A DNA stretch of 64,000 nt from Marinomonas posidonica_A (GTDB taxonomy: Bacteria > Pseudomonadota > Gammaproteobacteria > Pseudomonadales > Marinomonadaceae), in assembly GCF_043643765.1 (NCBI RefSeq), contig NZ_JBHZSP010000007.1, forward strand, positions 124,001-188,000, given 5' to 3'. The translations under genes and the position numbers were made by a program. Shown here in pieces: positions 52,676 to 62,548 of this stretch. The stretch's first letter is position 1, and the number at the start of each line of letters is the position of its first letter. The notes beneath the pieces were generated by a model, which was not told where the DNA came from, searched no databases, and saw only the letters and a program-made list of their open reading frames with translations.

Positions 52676-53668
52676 CTACAGCTCTACAATCAACTTACCT
52701 TGGTTTTTGCCTTCAAACAGCATGTTAATACCGCTGGTGGCATTTTCTAAACCTTTTAAGGTGTGAGCTCGATATTTCAACTCCCCTTTTGTTAGCATGC
52801 CGCCCAATGCTTGTCCGTATTCTGGAATACGATGGAAATGATCCGGCATAGTGAAGCCTTGGATAGTCAATCGACGCTTGATAATGCCTACCCAGCTTGG
52901 TCCTGGAGCCGGCTCAGCTTTCTGATAATCAGCAATCAAACCACATACTGCAATACGACCGTGTGGGTTCATGCGATCAAAAATTGGCCCTTGCGCTGTG
53001 CCACCGGTATTTTCAAAAAACAGATCAATACCATTGGGCGTGGCATTGTGTAACTGTTCAACAAAGTCTGCGTCTTTATAATTAATGGCGTGATCAAAGC
53101 CCAGCTCACTGGTTAGCCACTGGCACTTTTCATCCGAACCGGCCACACCAATTACGGTCAGGCCTTTATTTTTCGCCATTTGTCCTACCAAAGAACCAAC
53201 TGAACCTGCCGCTGCGGTGACGATAAGCGTCTGACCTGCTTCCGGTTTTAATACTTCAAATACACCGTGGTAGGCAGTGATGCCTGGCAGAGCGATCACA
53301 GATAAAATGGCTTCGGCGGGTAATTCTTTCGGGATCTGGTTAAGGTTGTCGCCATTGCTTAGTGCATATTCGGTCAAGCCCATAAGCCCCATTACACGGC
53401 TGCCAACGGGGAATTTATCGTTTTCAGAGGCAACGACTTCACCGATACCGCTAGCGCGCATGGTGTCGCCTAATTTCACTGGCGGAATATAGCTGTTTTC
53501 ATCAGGGCTCATCCAGCCACGCATGGCAGGGTCTAGTGATAAATGTGTTAGTTTTACCAACACTTCACCTTCTGAAGGCTGAGGTATTGCTTGCGTGACC
53601 ATGTCAAACAAGTCTTCGGTGATTTCAAGCTCTGGGCGTTTCACGAGCTTAATTGATCGATAAGACAT
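52676..53668 (-). CDS. NADPH-dependent MDR oxidoreductase (CurA/leukotriene-B4-dehydrogenase type)
   Basis: 330 residues, zinc-free medium-chain dehydrogenase/reductase. Opening HLSLDPAMRGWMSPDENSY and the cofactor region VTAAAGSVGSLVGQMAKNKG are typical, with NYKDADF and GLIADYQ later. These enzymes reduce the double bond of alpha,beta-unsaturated carbonyls with NADPH; E. coli CurA is the nearest well-known relative. Single gene with its own terminator. Confidence 0.88.
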   Translation of the reverse strand: MSYRSIKLVKRPELEITEDLFDMVTQAIPQPSEGEVLVKLTHLSLDPAMRGWMSPDENSYIPPVKLGDTMRASGIGEVVASENDKFPVGSRVMGLMGLTEYALSNGDNLNQIPKELPAEAILSVIALPGITAYHGVFEVLKPEAGQTLIVTAAAGSVGSLVGQMAKNKGLTVIGVAGSDEKCQWLTSELGFDHAINYKDADFVEQLHNATPNGIDLFFENTGGTAQGPIFDRMNPHGRIAVCGLIADYQKAEPAPGPSWVGIIKRRLTIQGFTMPDHFHRIPEYGQALGGMLTKGELKYRAHTLKGLENATSGINMLFEGKNQGKLIVEL

Positions 53669-53734
53669 GTAATATTCTCCTTTATAAATATGCCGAATAG
53701 TTTAGCTTAAATGAATGGACTAAATGGTCAATTT

Positions 53735-54649
53735 TTATGGAGTGAATGTGGTGTTATATTTTAATTGTGCCATTTCTAACATCCATTTCTTGAACGCATT
53801 GACTGAAGATAAGTGCGCGACTCTTTGAGGAATGACTAAATAGTAATCCTGTCCTTGGATTTGAAAAAAATAATCTTCTTTACCACACATAAGCCAGTGG
53901 TTTTTGAGTGAGTGTTCTGCTGCTACTTGGCCTAATAAAGCGATACCTTGTCCTGATAAGGCTGCTTGTATTGTGAAGTTTTCATCATTGAAGTACTGGA
54001 TTTTGGCGCGAGGGAAGGTACTAAGTAACTGCTCATTAAAGTCTAGAGGAGCTAATGTCGGATTTTTCCATTGAGTCGCGAAAAACTGTATTGGTGGTTT
54101 TTCTTCAAGGCATGTTTGCCAGTAACTTGGAGTGGCATATAGAGAAAAGGACTCAGTAAATAAGGCGTGGCTTTTTAATGTGCTTTTGTGAGAAAGCACA
54201 GAAGAGTCTCCATATCGAATAACGACATCAATGCGACGATCATTTTCTATATCGACTATTTCATCTTCGCCCTGTATTTGGATATTGATATCTGGGTTAA
54301 GTGATTGAAACAGATTTAAATTTGGGACTAACCATTTCGCTGCAAAGGAGTTTGTTGTGCTGACTGTCAAATTATTGGGGGATTTCTTTAAGGCATTAAT
54401 TTTTGTTAGTAACCCGTGTAGTGATTGATACGCGGTGTTTGCGAGTATTTTGCCTTCCGGTGTTAGAATGACTTTTCTGGTTCTACGTTCAAAAAGCTTG
54501 ATATTCAGCTCGTCTTCAAGTGCTCGAATTTGATGAGAGACGGCTGTTGGTGTGACATTTAATTCTACGGCAGCAGCTTTAAAACTGCCAAGCCGTGCAG
54601 ACGCTTCAAAAGCTCGAATACTCTTGAGAGAGGGTAACTTCTGAAACAC
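53735..54649 (-). CDS. LysR-family transcriptional regulator (GcvA-like), copy 2
   Basis: 304 residues, closely similar along the whole length to the regulator at 6312-7217. Both begin MFQxLPSL, share NVTPTAxSHQIRxLED and LTxSTTNSFAAxWLVPN, and have AQAALSGQGIA or IQAALSGQGIA late. Divergent from the second AzoR-like gene with a 118-base control region, so it probably regulates that gene. Effector unknown. Confidence 0.9.
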   Translation of the reverse strand: MFQKLPSLKSIRAFEASARLGSFKAAAVELNVTPTAVSHQIRALEDELNIKLFERRTRKVILTPEGKILANTAYQSLHGLLTKINALKKSPNNLTVSTTNSFAAKWLVPNLNLFQSLNPDINIQIQGEDEIVDIENDRRIDVVIRYGDSSVLSHKSTLKSHALFTESFSLYATPSYWQTCLEEKPPIQFFATQWKNPTLAPLDFNEQLLSTFPRAKIQYFNDENFTIQAALSGQGIALLGQVAAEHSLKNHWLMCGKEDYFFQIQGQDYYLVIPQRVAHLSSVNAFKKWMLEMAQLKYNTTFTP

Positions 54650-54767
54650 GAGATTGTCCTTTATAGATGAATTAAAGTTATTTGTAGAAAAAATCTAATC
54701 GTTTGTCATATGTAATGTATGAATGAAAACTGTCCTCTGAAAATTATGAAATAACAGAGGTGTTTTA

Positions 54768-55433
54768 ATGAATAATATACTGCATATTGACTCTAGTGTC
54801 CGCTTTGCTGAAGGTGAATCTTCGAGTCATACATCCATTTCCAAATCTTTAGGTCAACATTTTATACAAACATGGATGAAAAAAAACAATTTAACAAAGG
54901 TAGTGTATCGAGACTTGGCCAATAATCCGCCTGAGTTTATTTCAATGGATTGGCTGGCGGCTGCGTTTACCGAAAAAGGGGGGTGTTCGGAGTGGCAAAA
55001 GAGAGTGCTTGAGCAGTCAGATTTGTATTATGAAGAAGTAAAACAGGCTGATTTGATTTTGATAACCGCGCCCATGCATAACTACGGCATGCCTGCTGTT
55101 CTAAAGGCTTGGTTTGATCAGGTCTTACGGTTAAACCATACCTTTACCTTCGATCTTAAAAGAGGGGACTTTCCGATTGAGCCTATGTTGTTTGGAAAAG
55201 TGTTGGTATTACTAACTTCAACGGGTGAGTTTGGCTTTCAAGTCGGTGGGGTTAGGGAAGAAATGAATCATCTCGGCCCTCATGTAGAACTGCTTGGACG
55301 TTATTTAGGGGCAGAGTCTTTTTATGAAATAGGTTCTGAGTTTCAAGAATTTAAAGATGTAAGGCATCAACATTCGATTGCGAACGCAAGAATACAAATA
55401 GAAAGCCTAGTAACTGATTTATTAAGACCGTAA
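54768..55433 (+). CDS. NAD(P)H-dependent flavin oxidoreductase, AzoR-like, copy 2
   Basis: 221 residues, paralogue of the protein at 7333-7974. Shared stretches include DWLAAAFT/DWIAAAFT, NYGMPAVLKAWFDQ, the RGDFPIEP block and GVREEMNHLGPH. An insertion of about five residues lies after the first strand. FMN-dependent reductase of quinone, azo or nitro compounds by family; substrate unknown. GAGG lies upstream of the ATG; a strong hairpin ends the gene. Confidence 0.87.
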   Translation: MNNILHIDSSVRFAEGESSSHTSISKSLGQHFIQTWMKKNNLTKVVYRDLANNPPEFISMDWLAAAFTEKGGCSEWQKRVLEQSDLYYEEVKQADLILITAPMHNYGMPAVLKAWFDQVLRLNHTFTFDLKRGDFPIEPMLFGKVLVLLTSTGEFGFQVGGVREEMNHLGPHVELLGRYLGAESFYEIGSEFQEFKDVRHQHSIANARIQIESLVTDLLRP

Positions 55434-55438
55434 AGCAA

Positions 55439-55480
55439 AAAATTCGACTTCTCATGTGAGAAGTCGAATTTTATTTTTTT
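55439..55480. terminator. Bidirectional terminator between azoR-like copy 2 and doxX
   Basis: A 14-bp perfect stem (55441-55454 with 55457-55470) with a 2-base loop, extended by A on the left and T on the right. T-rich sequence follows on the plus strand. It lies between convergent genes. Confidence 0.88.
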
Positions 55481-55492
55481 GACTTAGGTCGT

Positions 55493-55927
55493 TTATTTGC
55501 TAATCAGTTTGTCCACAGACAAAAAGCCTGCGCCACTGAAAGCCAAAGATAAGCTGGCAACTAACAAAGTTAGAGCATACTCATAGCCGTTGTTTGCCAT
55601 GAAAAGGCCATTGCTGAAATGCACAGAGAAGATGGCGATCAACATAGTAAATGCTAAGGCAACACCGGCTGGACGAACCAACAAACCAATGACCAAAGCC
55701 AAACCACCAAAGAATTCTGCGCTGCCGGCCATCAACGCCATTAAGTAGCCAGGTTCAAGGCCGATTGAAGCCATCCACTGACCTGTGCCTTCCAGACCAT
55801 AGCCGCCGAATGAGCCAAACAGTTTTTGGGCGCCATGAGCCATTAGAATCAAACCGACTGGAATACGCAGAATGGTGCTCGCCCAGCCAGAAGAAGTACG
55901 AGTAATGTTTTGAATGAATGCTTGCAT
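55493..55927 (-). CDS. DoxX-family membrane protein
   Basis: 144 residues from the ATG at 55927, which has AAGG eight bases upstream; the frame is open to 55975 but the extra residues are not family-like. Four membrane segments. Family motifs are RIPVGLILMAHGAQKLFG, GSAEFFGGLALVIGL and a hydrophobic end. DoxX proteins associate with respiratory or redox enzymes in the inner membrane; the precise role is unknown. Convergent with the AzoR-like gene. Confidence 0.87.
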   Translation of the reverse strand: MQAFIQNITRTSSGWASTILRIPVGLILMAHGAQKLFGSFGGYGLEGTGQWMASIGLEPGYLMALMAGSAEFFGGLALVIGLLVRPAGVALAFTMLIAIFSVHFSNGLFMANNGYEYALTLLVASLSLAFSGAGFLSVDKLISK

Positions 55928-56068
55928 AGTTTTTACCTTGATATTTTTTATGGACGATAGAAATACTATATACAATTTATGACAGAATAAGTAACGAAGT
56001 ATTTTGATTTAGCGATTCAAAAAAGTTGAACAACAATAAGACTCATTCCTCAGAGAGGGGAACTTTGT

Positions 56069-57484
56069 TTAACTCACTTTGCTGTTGACTAACTCACATA
56101 AGCTTAATAATTGCTGATGAGTATTGTGCTTGTCCGCTTCCGCTTCTAGGGGCCAGCCACAGTTGATACGAAAACAATCCGTATAAAAAGTGTGGGTACT
56201 AAAGCAAGCGCCGCTGCGAATGTCTATATTAAGTCGCTGAGCATCCGTCTCTAATTGAACCGCATCCAACCCAGGCACTTGTATCCATAACACCATTCCG
56301 CCTTGTGGTGTGCTGATTTTAGCCTTTACTGGTAACGCTTTGGCTAAGACTTGTTGATATTGGTGAATGTGTTGTCCCATTTGATAACGAATGTTGTGAA
56401 CATGGCGACGGTATTCGCCAGTATTGATAAATTCAGCCATGCAGGATTGTACTAAGCCATTCACGCCAAAACTGGTGAGTGTGTGCTTACGCATGTATTC
56501 CGTGAAATAGCGGCCAGGCTGACACCAGCCTAGTCGCATGCCTTCGGCCAAAATCTTTGAAAAAGACCCGCACCAAATCACATAGCCTTGTTGATCCCAA
56601 TACTTTGCTGGCAAAGGCACGTCTTTTAGATGGCTTAATTCAAAATAGACATCGTCTTCTATCATAGGAATCTGATATTTTGCGGCCAGTGCCGCTAAGG
56701 CTTGTTTTTGCTGATCAGAAAAGCTGATGCCATTGGGGTTGATGTTGTTGGTGCTAAACAGAGAAGCCTTGACTGTACCTTGTTTGAGTAATCGCTCAAA
56801 TTGCGGTAAATCTATTCCTGCTTGCCCAATGGGTACTTCTATCACCTGTCTGGATAAGGTGGCCAGCAAATCCAACAGTCCACTGAAACAGGGAGAGCCA
56901 ATAGCGATGGTGTCGCCTTCACGAGTTAGGGTTTCGATGGCTTTTTTGACACTGTCGATACAGCCATTGGTAATCACCAGCTCGTGGCTAGAAAAGGCCA
57001 AACCATAACCGCGTAAATGCTCAGTTAAGGCGTTTCTCAATACGGTTTCCCCTTGAATATCAGGGTATTGAAAAAGCGGCTGGCTGGCACGATGAGCGAC
57101 ACGTTTGATGCTGCGTTGCAAACCAGTGTTGGGCAAGAGTTGTGGCGCGATCATAGAGGTGCCAAGCGGACTGAAAAATTCAGAGTGCGGATTGTAGCCA
57201 CGACTGGGGGCATACTTCTTCGGGTCTCTTTGTTCCATTAATAGATTAGAAAGGGCAGGAAAGGCGGTGTCCTTGATGCGACTAGCAACGAAATAGCCGG
57301 CCTGTGGTCTAGCATAAATCCAACCGGTTTGTTGAAGATAGTGATAAGCGCGGGTTGCCGTGGTCATACTGATTTGATGCTGTTTTGTGACTTTTCTAAG
57401 GGCGGGTAGACGTGCTCCAGCAGGCAGTTTATGGCTATTAATGAGCTCAATAAAATGTTCTGCCAAACGTTCAAACTTAGGCAT
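56069..57484 (-). CDS. MocR-type regulator (GntR winged helix fused to aminotransferase domain)
   Basis: 471 residues. Residues ~5-70 are a GntR winged helix (LPALRKVTKQHQISMTTATRAYHYL). Residues ~110-465 are a type I aminotransferase domain with the PLP lysine at K310 (CGSFSKILAEG). MocR regulators sense an amino acid or PLP and often control an adjacent gene. Here the divergent gene is an EamA-type exporter, 155 bases away, with a LysE-type exporter behind it, so control of efflux is likely. Confidence 0.9.
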   Translation of the reverse strand: MPKFERLAEHFIELINSHKLPAGARLPALRKVTKQHQISMTTATRAYHYLQQTGWIYARPQAGYFVASRIKDTAFPALSNLLMEQRDPKKYAPSRGYNPHSEFFSPLGTSMIAPQLLPNTGLQRSIKRVAHRASQPLFQYPDIQGETVLRNALTEHLRGYGLAFSSHELVITNGCIDSVKKAIETLTREGDTIAIGSPCFSGLLDLLATLSRQVIEVPIGQAGIDLPQFERLLKQGTVKASLFSTNNINPNGISFSDQQKQALAALAAKYQIPMIEDDVYFELSHLKDVPLPAKYWDQQGYVIWCGSFSKILAEGMRLGWCQPGRYFTEYMRKHTLTSFGVNGLVQSCMAEFINTGEYRRHVHNIRYQMGQHIHQYQQVLAKALPVKAKISTPQGGMVLWIQVPGLDAVQLETDAQRLNIDIRSGACFSTHTFYTDCFRINCGWPLEAEADKHNTHQQLLSLCELVNSKVS

Positions 57485-57639
57485 ATGGCCATCCTTTTCC
57501 TTATTGAGATAAGTGAATTGTATCAGCGTAGCAAAATTGTACTCTTATTTTTATTAAAAATTGAATCTGCACTCTTTTGTCATTGGTCGTGATACTAACG
57601 ATGTCGTGTATTGCTTTGCAATGAGAAAGGAAGAAGAGA

Positions 57640-58521
57640 ATGAAACTGAGAGACTTTGGATTATTGTTTGCCTTGATGGCCTTATGGGGGATGAACTTTA
57701 GCGTGATTAAATTAGGAGTGAATCATATTGATCCTCTTATGCTGACAGCATTGCGTTTTACCTTTGCAGTGTTTCCTTTGGTGTTTTTTATTAAGCGTCC
57801 GAATGTGCAATGGCGTTATCTTATTGCTTATGGGCTGTCATTTGGCGTGGGGGTTTGGGGACTCACTACTTTGTCGATTCGTTTAGGTTTATCGGCGGGC
57901 ATGGCCTCATTGTTACTTGATATGAGTGTGGTGAGCAGCTTGTTGGTGGGCTATTTTGTATTGAAAGAGAGGCTGACGGTCAACAAGTTATTGGGAGCGG
58001 GACTGGCCTTGATTGGCCTATTCATCATAATGCAGGCGGATGGTGGTGCTATCACTGTGGCTGGACTGGTATTGGTATTGTTCGCCTCGACGTGTTGGAG
58101 CCTAAATGGTGTCATCGTGAAGTGGGCCAATACACGAGACATTTTTGCCTTTAATGTATGGGGTATGTTGTTTGCCCCTGCACCTTTGATATTGCTTGCT
58201 GTGATGTTAAATGGCATGGATGCAATAACGACTTTGCTCACCGAATTTAACCAGTCGGCCTTGTTTTCTGCTTTATTTCAGGCCTACCCAACCACCTTAT
58301 TGGGCTATTGGTTTTGGAATAAAATGATAATGAAATACGCGATTTCCAGTGTTGCCCCTATGACTTTGTTGGTGCCAGTGTTTGGCATATTAGGTGGGTA
58401 TTGGTTTTACGATGAGGTCATTTCTCTCAGTCAGATAGTGGCGGGTGGTCTGATTCTTGCTGGTTTATTGATCAGTCAAATGTCATGGACTGGGTTGCGT
58501 TTAAAACGCAGTCTAGTTTGA
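57640..58521 (+). CDS. EamA-family (DMT) transporter
   Basis: 293 residues with ten hydrophobic segments in two EamA repeats. LMALWGMNFSVIKLGVNHIDP at the start and the pre-end PVFGILGGYWFYDEVISLSQI are characteristic. Members export amino acids or other metabolites (YdcZ/RhtA/EamA). It is divergent from a MocR regulator, which very likely controls it. A LysE-type gene follows after 50 bases on the same strand. Confidence 0.87.
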   Translation: MKLRDFGLLFALMALWGMNFSVIKLGVNHIDPLMLTALRFTFAVFPLVFFIKRPNVQWRYLIAYGLSFGVGVWGLTTLSIRLGLSAGMASLLLDMSVVSSLLVGYFVLKERLTVNKLLGAGLALIGLFIIMQADGGAITVAGLVLVLFASTCWSLNGVIVKWANTRDIFAFNVWGMLFAPAPLILLAVMLNGMDAITTLLTEFNQSALFSALFQAYPTTLLGYWFWNKMIMKYAISSVAPMTLLVPVFGILGGYWFYDEVISLSQIVAGGLILAGLLISQMSWTGLRLKRSLV

Positions 58522-58571
58522 GGTTGGTTAGCGAAAATACTAAAACGTCAAGTTAGCAAAGGAAGAAAACA

Positions 58572-59198
58572 ATGCAGGACATTCACTATGGTTTGATTTT
58601 AATCGCCGCTTTCGTGGCAACGGCAAGTCCTGGACCTGCCACCTTAGCCATTGCGGGTACGGCTATGAGTTCAGGGCGACCTCATGGTATCGCAACCGCG
58701 TTTGGTGTTTTAACAGGGTCTTTTCTTTGGTCTTTTTCTGGCGCCTTTGGCATGGCCGCCGTGATGTACGCCAATGTATGGTTATTTGAAATCTTGCGTT
58801 ACCTTGGCGCTGCTTACCTACTTTTTCTGGCGTTTAAGTCCTTTAAGTCGGTAGTGCGTCCTAAGCCAATCACGTTGGAGCAGATGACTTCAAACTCTTT
58901 GCAAATGAGTTATTTACGTGGCTTGGGAATACACTTAACTAATCCTAAGGTTATTTTGTTCTTTGGTGCTTTGTATTCCATGGGGGTGCCAAGCGGCGTA
59001 GCAGTCCAAGGTTTGCTGACGATCATTTTTATGATTGGTTTGCAAAGTATGTGTCTGTTTCTTGGCTATGCTTTATTGTTTTCTCATGAAACTTTTCGAC
59101 GTCTCTATTTTAGAATGAGTCGAGTATTTGATAGCCTGTTTACCCTGTTTTTCGGTGTGGCAGGTGTGAAAATGCTACTCAATAAAATCACACCATAA
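58572..59198 (+). CDS. LysE-family amino-acid exporter (RhtB-like)
   Basis: 208 residues and about six membrane segments. The RhtB/LysE hallmark ATASPGPATLAIAGTAMSSG is at about 16-35, then GLGIHLTNPKVILFFGALY. These proteins export amino acids such as threonine, homoserine lactone or lysine. It probably shares a transcript with the EamA gene. Two exporters of different folds behind one MocR regulator suggest one group of related substrates. Confidence 0.87.
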   Translation: MQDIHYGLILIAAFVATASPGPATLAIAGTAMSSGRPHGIATAFGVLTGSFLWSFSGAFGMAAVMYANVWLFEILRYLGAAYLLFLAFKSFKSVVRPKPITLEQMTSNSLQMSYLRGLGIHLTNPKVILFFGALYSMGVPSGVAVQGLLTIIFMIGLQSMCLFLGYALLFSHETFRRLYFRMSRVFDSLFTLFFGVAGVKMLLNKITP

Positions 59199-59260
59199 AT
59201 TGACTGAGGCTAGTGGGATAATTTTGCTATGATGGGCTTTATTTTTTAGGACCTTTTCCT

Positions 59261-60235
59261 ATGTATGATGCCGCATTATGGCAACCCAGTGCCGAACTTT
59301 CTGTATTACGTCAGCGCGCGGACTTATTTGGCAAAATACGACAATTCTTTGCTGATCGTGACGTGATGGAAGTGGATACTCAGAGTTTGTCTTTGGCGAG
59401 TATTTCTGATCCTCACATTGAGGTGCTCACCGCCAACACCCACTCAATGGGGCAAGACCTTACCTATTATTTGCAAACCTCACCTGAGTTCGCCATGAAG
59501 CGTTTACTGTGCACTGGCGCTGGCTCGATTTATCAATTAGGTAAGGTGTTTAGAGCTGAGGAAATGGGCCGTCGCCACAGTATTGAATTCACTATGTTGG
59601 AATGGTACCGCATCAGCTTTGATCATTGGCAATTGATGGATGAGATTGAGGCGTTATTGCAAACCTTGATTGCACCAAGTGTGATTTGTGAATCCCTCAG
59701 TTACAGGCAAGCTTTCATCGATTTCACTGGACTGGATCCTTGGCACGCCAGTCTTTTGGAATTGCAGCGTTGCGCACATCAAGTAAATGAATATGGCTTG
59801 CAAGAAGAGGACAGGGACACCTTGTTAGAGCTGATTTTTGCCACGGTTATTGAGCCTAGCATTGGTCAGCAGCAGCCTTGCTTTATTCACAGTTATCCTG
59901 CTTCGCAAGCCGCGTTGGCAAAATTGCACCAAGATGCGGATGGCAATCAGGTGGCGGCTCGATTTGAGCTTTATTGGCGAGGCATGGAATTGGCCAATGG
60001 CTATCATGAACTGACCGATGCCCAAGAGCAGGCGGCGCGTTTTGCGCAAGATAAAGCGCAAAGACAGATGGCCGGATCAGCAGAGCGTCAGTTTGATGAG
60101 CGTTTGGTGAGTGCATTAGCGCAAGGAATGCCTGATTGCGCTGGCGTGGCGTTAGGTGTTGATCGTTTGCTCATGCTAATCTGTGATAAGAAGGACATTG
60201 CCGAAGTATTGGCATTTGCTCATGAAAGGGCTTAA
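59261..60235 (+). CDS. epmA: EF-P lysine ligase EpmA (PoxA/GenX)
   Basis: 324 residues, a catalytic-domain relative of class II lysyl-tRNA synthetase without the anticodon-binding domain. Motif 2 is GRRHSIEFTMLEWYR, motif 3 is GVALGVDRLLML, and TSPEFAMKRLL lies between. It activates (R)-beta-lysine from EpmB and joins it to K34 of EF-P. It is separated from efp and epmB by 9 kb. It lies 24 bases before dctB, in the same direction. Confidence 0.96.
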   Translation: MYDAALWQPSAELSVLRQRADLFGKIRQFFADRDVMEVDTQSLSLASISDPHIEVLTANTHSMGQDLTYYLQTSPEFAMKRLLCTGAGSIYQLGKVFRAEEMGRRHSIEFTMLEWYRISFDHWQLMDEIEALLQTLIAPSVICESLSYRQAFIDFTGLDPWHASLLELQRCAHQVNEYGLQEEDRDTLLELIFATVIEPSIGQQQPCFIHSYPASQAALAKLHQDADGNQVAARFELYWRGMELANGYHELTDAQEQAARFAQDKAQRQMAGSAERQFDERLVSALAQGMPDCAGVALGVDRLLMLICDKKDIAEVLAFAHERA

Positions 60236-60259
60236 TTGATTTAAGTAAATGAGGTTTTG

Positions 60260-62548
60260 GTGAGCAAGTTATCCGATACGTTGAGTGAGGCCGCTGCTCT
60301 GTCTGTGGCACCGAGAAAAATCATCGTACTGTCTTTGTTGGCAATTTTTTTGCTGGTCATTGTCATTATCTGGAAAGGTGGTGAGGCTCTTAAGCACCGT
60401 CAGATTGAAGATTTACAACTGACGTCAGAAGAGCAATTAGCGCAATTGGCCAGTGTGATTGAAAGTGCCATTGCCAAATACCAGCATATGCCGACCTTGT
60501 TGGCGACCAACGGTCGAGTCAAAAAAGCCCTGCGTGATGGCTTTTATCACGATATCTCTCAGCTAAATCTCGAACTTGAGCAGATCAACCGAATTACAGA
60601 GGCGTCCGACAGTTATATTTTGAATAAGGACGGTCTTACCATCGCGGCGTCAAATTACCAAAGTGATGCCAGTTTTATTGGTAATAATTTCGCCTTCAGA
60701 CCCTATTTTCAACAAGCTATTCAAGGCAAACCGGGGCGCTATTATGCCTTGGGAACCACTTCGAATCGACGCGGCTATTATTTTTCTTACCCTGTTGTTG
60801 ATGAAGAAGAGATCATAGGTGTGGCCGTGGTGAAAGTGGACATCAGTCAGTTTGAGAAACGCTTTGCCAATCAAAATTATGACTTCCTACTACTTGATCC
60901 AGATGGTGTAGTGTTCAGCAGCTCAAGACCAAGTTGGCTGTATCAAGTTTTGCGTGGCTTGTCTTACAGCGAACTGAAGCGCATTGCCGAGTCCCAGCGT
61001 TACAAAGACAGACCCATTGAAAAATTGCCTATTGCGTACCAGAAACCTTTGAGTGAAAGGGCCACCTTAGTTGATGTGCTAGAAACCAATCCCTTGAATG
61101 GTGAACTCGAACGCCGTTCTTACTTGAAAATGAGTCGACCCATTCAGCTATTAGGTTTTACCATTTCTATTTTATCACCATTGCAACTGATCAATGAAGA
61201 AATAGCCCTATGGCGCGCTATTTTTGCGGGTGGTTTAACCATTACTGGTTTATTGGCTGGTTTGGCTTTATTGCGTCGCCGCATGCTATTGGAGCGCTAT
61301 AACGCTAATGAAATGACACGTCATAATCAGGCTTATATTCGTGAGGTGATCCAAAATACGCAAGCGGGCTTGGTGACTTTGGATGATAAGCATTGCATTG
61401 AATCTTTTAATCCAGCGATCGAGAAATTGGTCGGGCAATCTCTAAGCGACTTAATTGGTCAGCCCTTACAGACCTTGTTTCATGCCGATGATCAACAAGC
61501 GCTTGATAGTGTGTGGCGTGAAGACGATGAGCTGGGTATAAAAGTGGTGACAATGGAAGGGCAGTTGCAATGGGATTCTCAGCATCAGGTGCCTGTTGAA
61601 ATGACCTTGTGTGAAATGAAATTGCCTAATCGTCGCAGTTATTTGGTGACCTTCCACGATATGACGGAGCGTAAGCGTTATGAGCATGAAGTGATGCAAG
61701 CTCAGTTAGAACTGGAAAAACGAGTGCGCGAACGTACTTTTGAACTGGAGCAGGCTAACCTGTTGTTGCGCCAAGAGATGGATGGTCACCAAGATACACA
61801 AAGAGAGCTGATTCAGACCGCGAAATTGGCTGTGCTTGGGCAGTTGAGTGCGGGGTTGAATCATGAGTTAAACCAGCCTTTAACGGCGATTCGCGCTTTT
61901 GCTGGTAATGGATTGAAATTTCTGGACAGACAAAACTATCAACAAGCTCATAGCAATTTGGAACAGATAAATCAGCTTGGGCAGCACATGAGTGATATCA
62001 TTTCTCGTTTTAAGGTATTTGCTCGCAAAGGCGATGTTCAGCAGGGCCCCATTGCGATACAAACGGCCATAGTGGGGGCGATAAAAATCATTTCTCCACG
62101 TTACAAAGAAGTGGGCATTGAACTACAAGTACCAGAAGATCAAGGCTTTATTGTTCAAGGGGACATGGTGTTTCTAGAGCAAGTTTTGGTCAATTTGTTG
62201 GCCAATGCGGCAGATGCCATTCAAGAAGCGAAACCTAACTCGGTCGAACGCCAACAAAAAGTGTGTATTGAACAAAGTGCTGACGCGAAAGCCGTTTCCA
62301 TTTGTGTGCGAGACTCGGGTGATGGTTTAACGGATGAAGCCATCAAGCATTTATTTGAGCCTTTCTTTACTTCTAAGTCTTCAGGCGTTGGCCTGGGCTT
62401 AGGTTTGTCGATCAGTCAGCGAATTGTTGAGGTGATGGGGGGGCAGATAAAGGCTCACAACTGCTCTGAAGGTGGTGCAGAATTTGTGGTGACATTGTCA
62501 CGCTTCCAATCCAAAAAAATTAATGAAAGAGAACAGCATGACGGATAA
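60260..62548 (+). CDS. dctB: Sensor histidine kinase, C4-dicarboxylate-sensing DctB type
   Basis: 762 residues from the GTG at 60260 (GAGG five bases upstream); a TTG at 60257 is adjacent. Membrane segments at about 19-38 and 319-338 enclose a periplasmic double-PAS (dCACHE) sensor typical of DctB. A PAS domain (~365-470), a coiled coil (~475-510) and HisKA with the phosphorylated H535 (GLNHELNQPLTAIRAF) follow. The ATPase domain has the N-box ANAADAIQEA and GLGLGLSISQRIVE. It phosphorylates the sigma-54 regulator that follows. Confidence 0.9.
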   Translation: MSKLSDTLSEAAALSVAPRKIIVLSLLAIFLLVIVIIWKGGEALKHRQIEDLQLTSEEQLAQLASVIESAIAKYQHMPTLLATNGRVKKALRDGFYHDISQLNLELEQINRITEASDSYILNKDGLTIAASNYQSDASFIGNNFAFRPYFQQAIQGKPGRYYALGTTSNRRGYYFSYPVVDEEEIIGVAVVKVDISQFEKRFANQNYDFLLLDPDGVVFSSSRPSWLYQVLRGLSYSELKRIAESQRYKDRPIEKLPIAYQKPLSERATLVDVLETNPLNGELERRSYLKMSRPIQLLGFTISILSPLQLINEEIALWRAIFAGGLTITGLLAGLALLRRRMLLERYNANEMTRHNQAYIREVIQNTQAGLVTLDDKHCIESFNPAIEKLVGQSLSDLIGQPLQTLFHADDQQALDSVWREDDELGIKVVTMEGQLQWDSQHQVPVEMTLCEMKLPNRRSYLVTFHDMTERKRYEHEVMQAQLELEKRVRERTFELEQANLLLRQEMDGHQDTQRELIQTAKLAVLGQLSAGLNHELNQPLTAIRAFAGNGLKFLDRQNYQQAHSNLEQINQLGQHMSDIISRFKVFARKGDVQQGPIAIQTAIVGAIKIISPRYKEVGIELQVPEDQGFIVQGDMVFLEQVLVNLLANAADAIQEAKPNSVERQQKVCIEQSADAKAVSICVRDSGDGLTDEAIKHLFEPFFTSKSSGVGLGLGLSISQRIVEVMGGQIKAHNCSEGGAEFVVTLSRFQSKKINEREQHDG

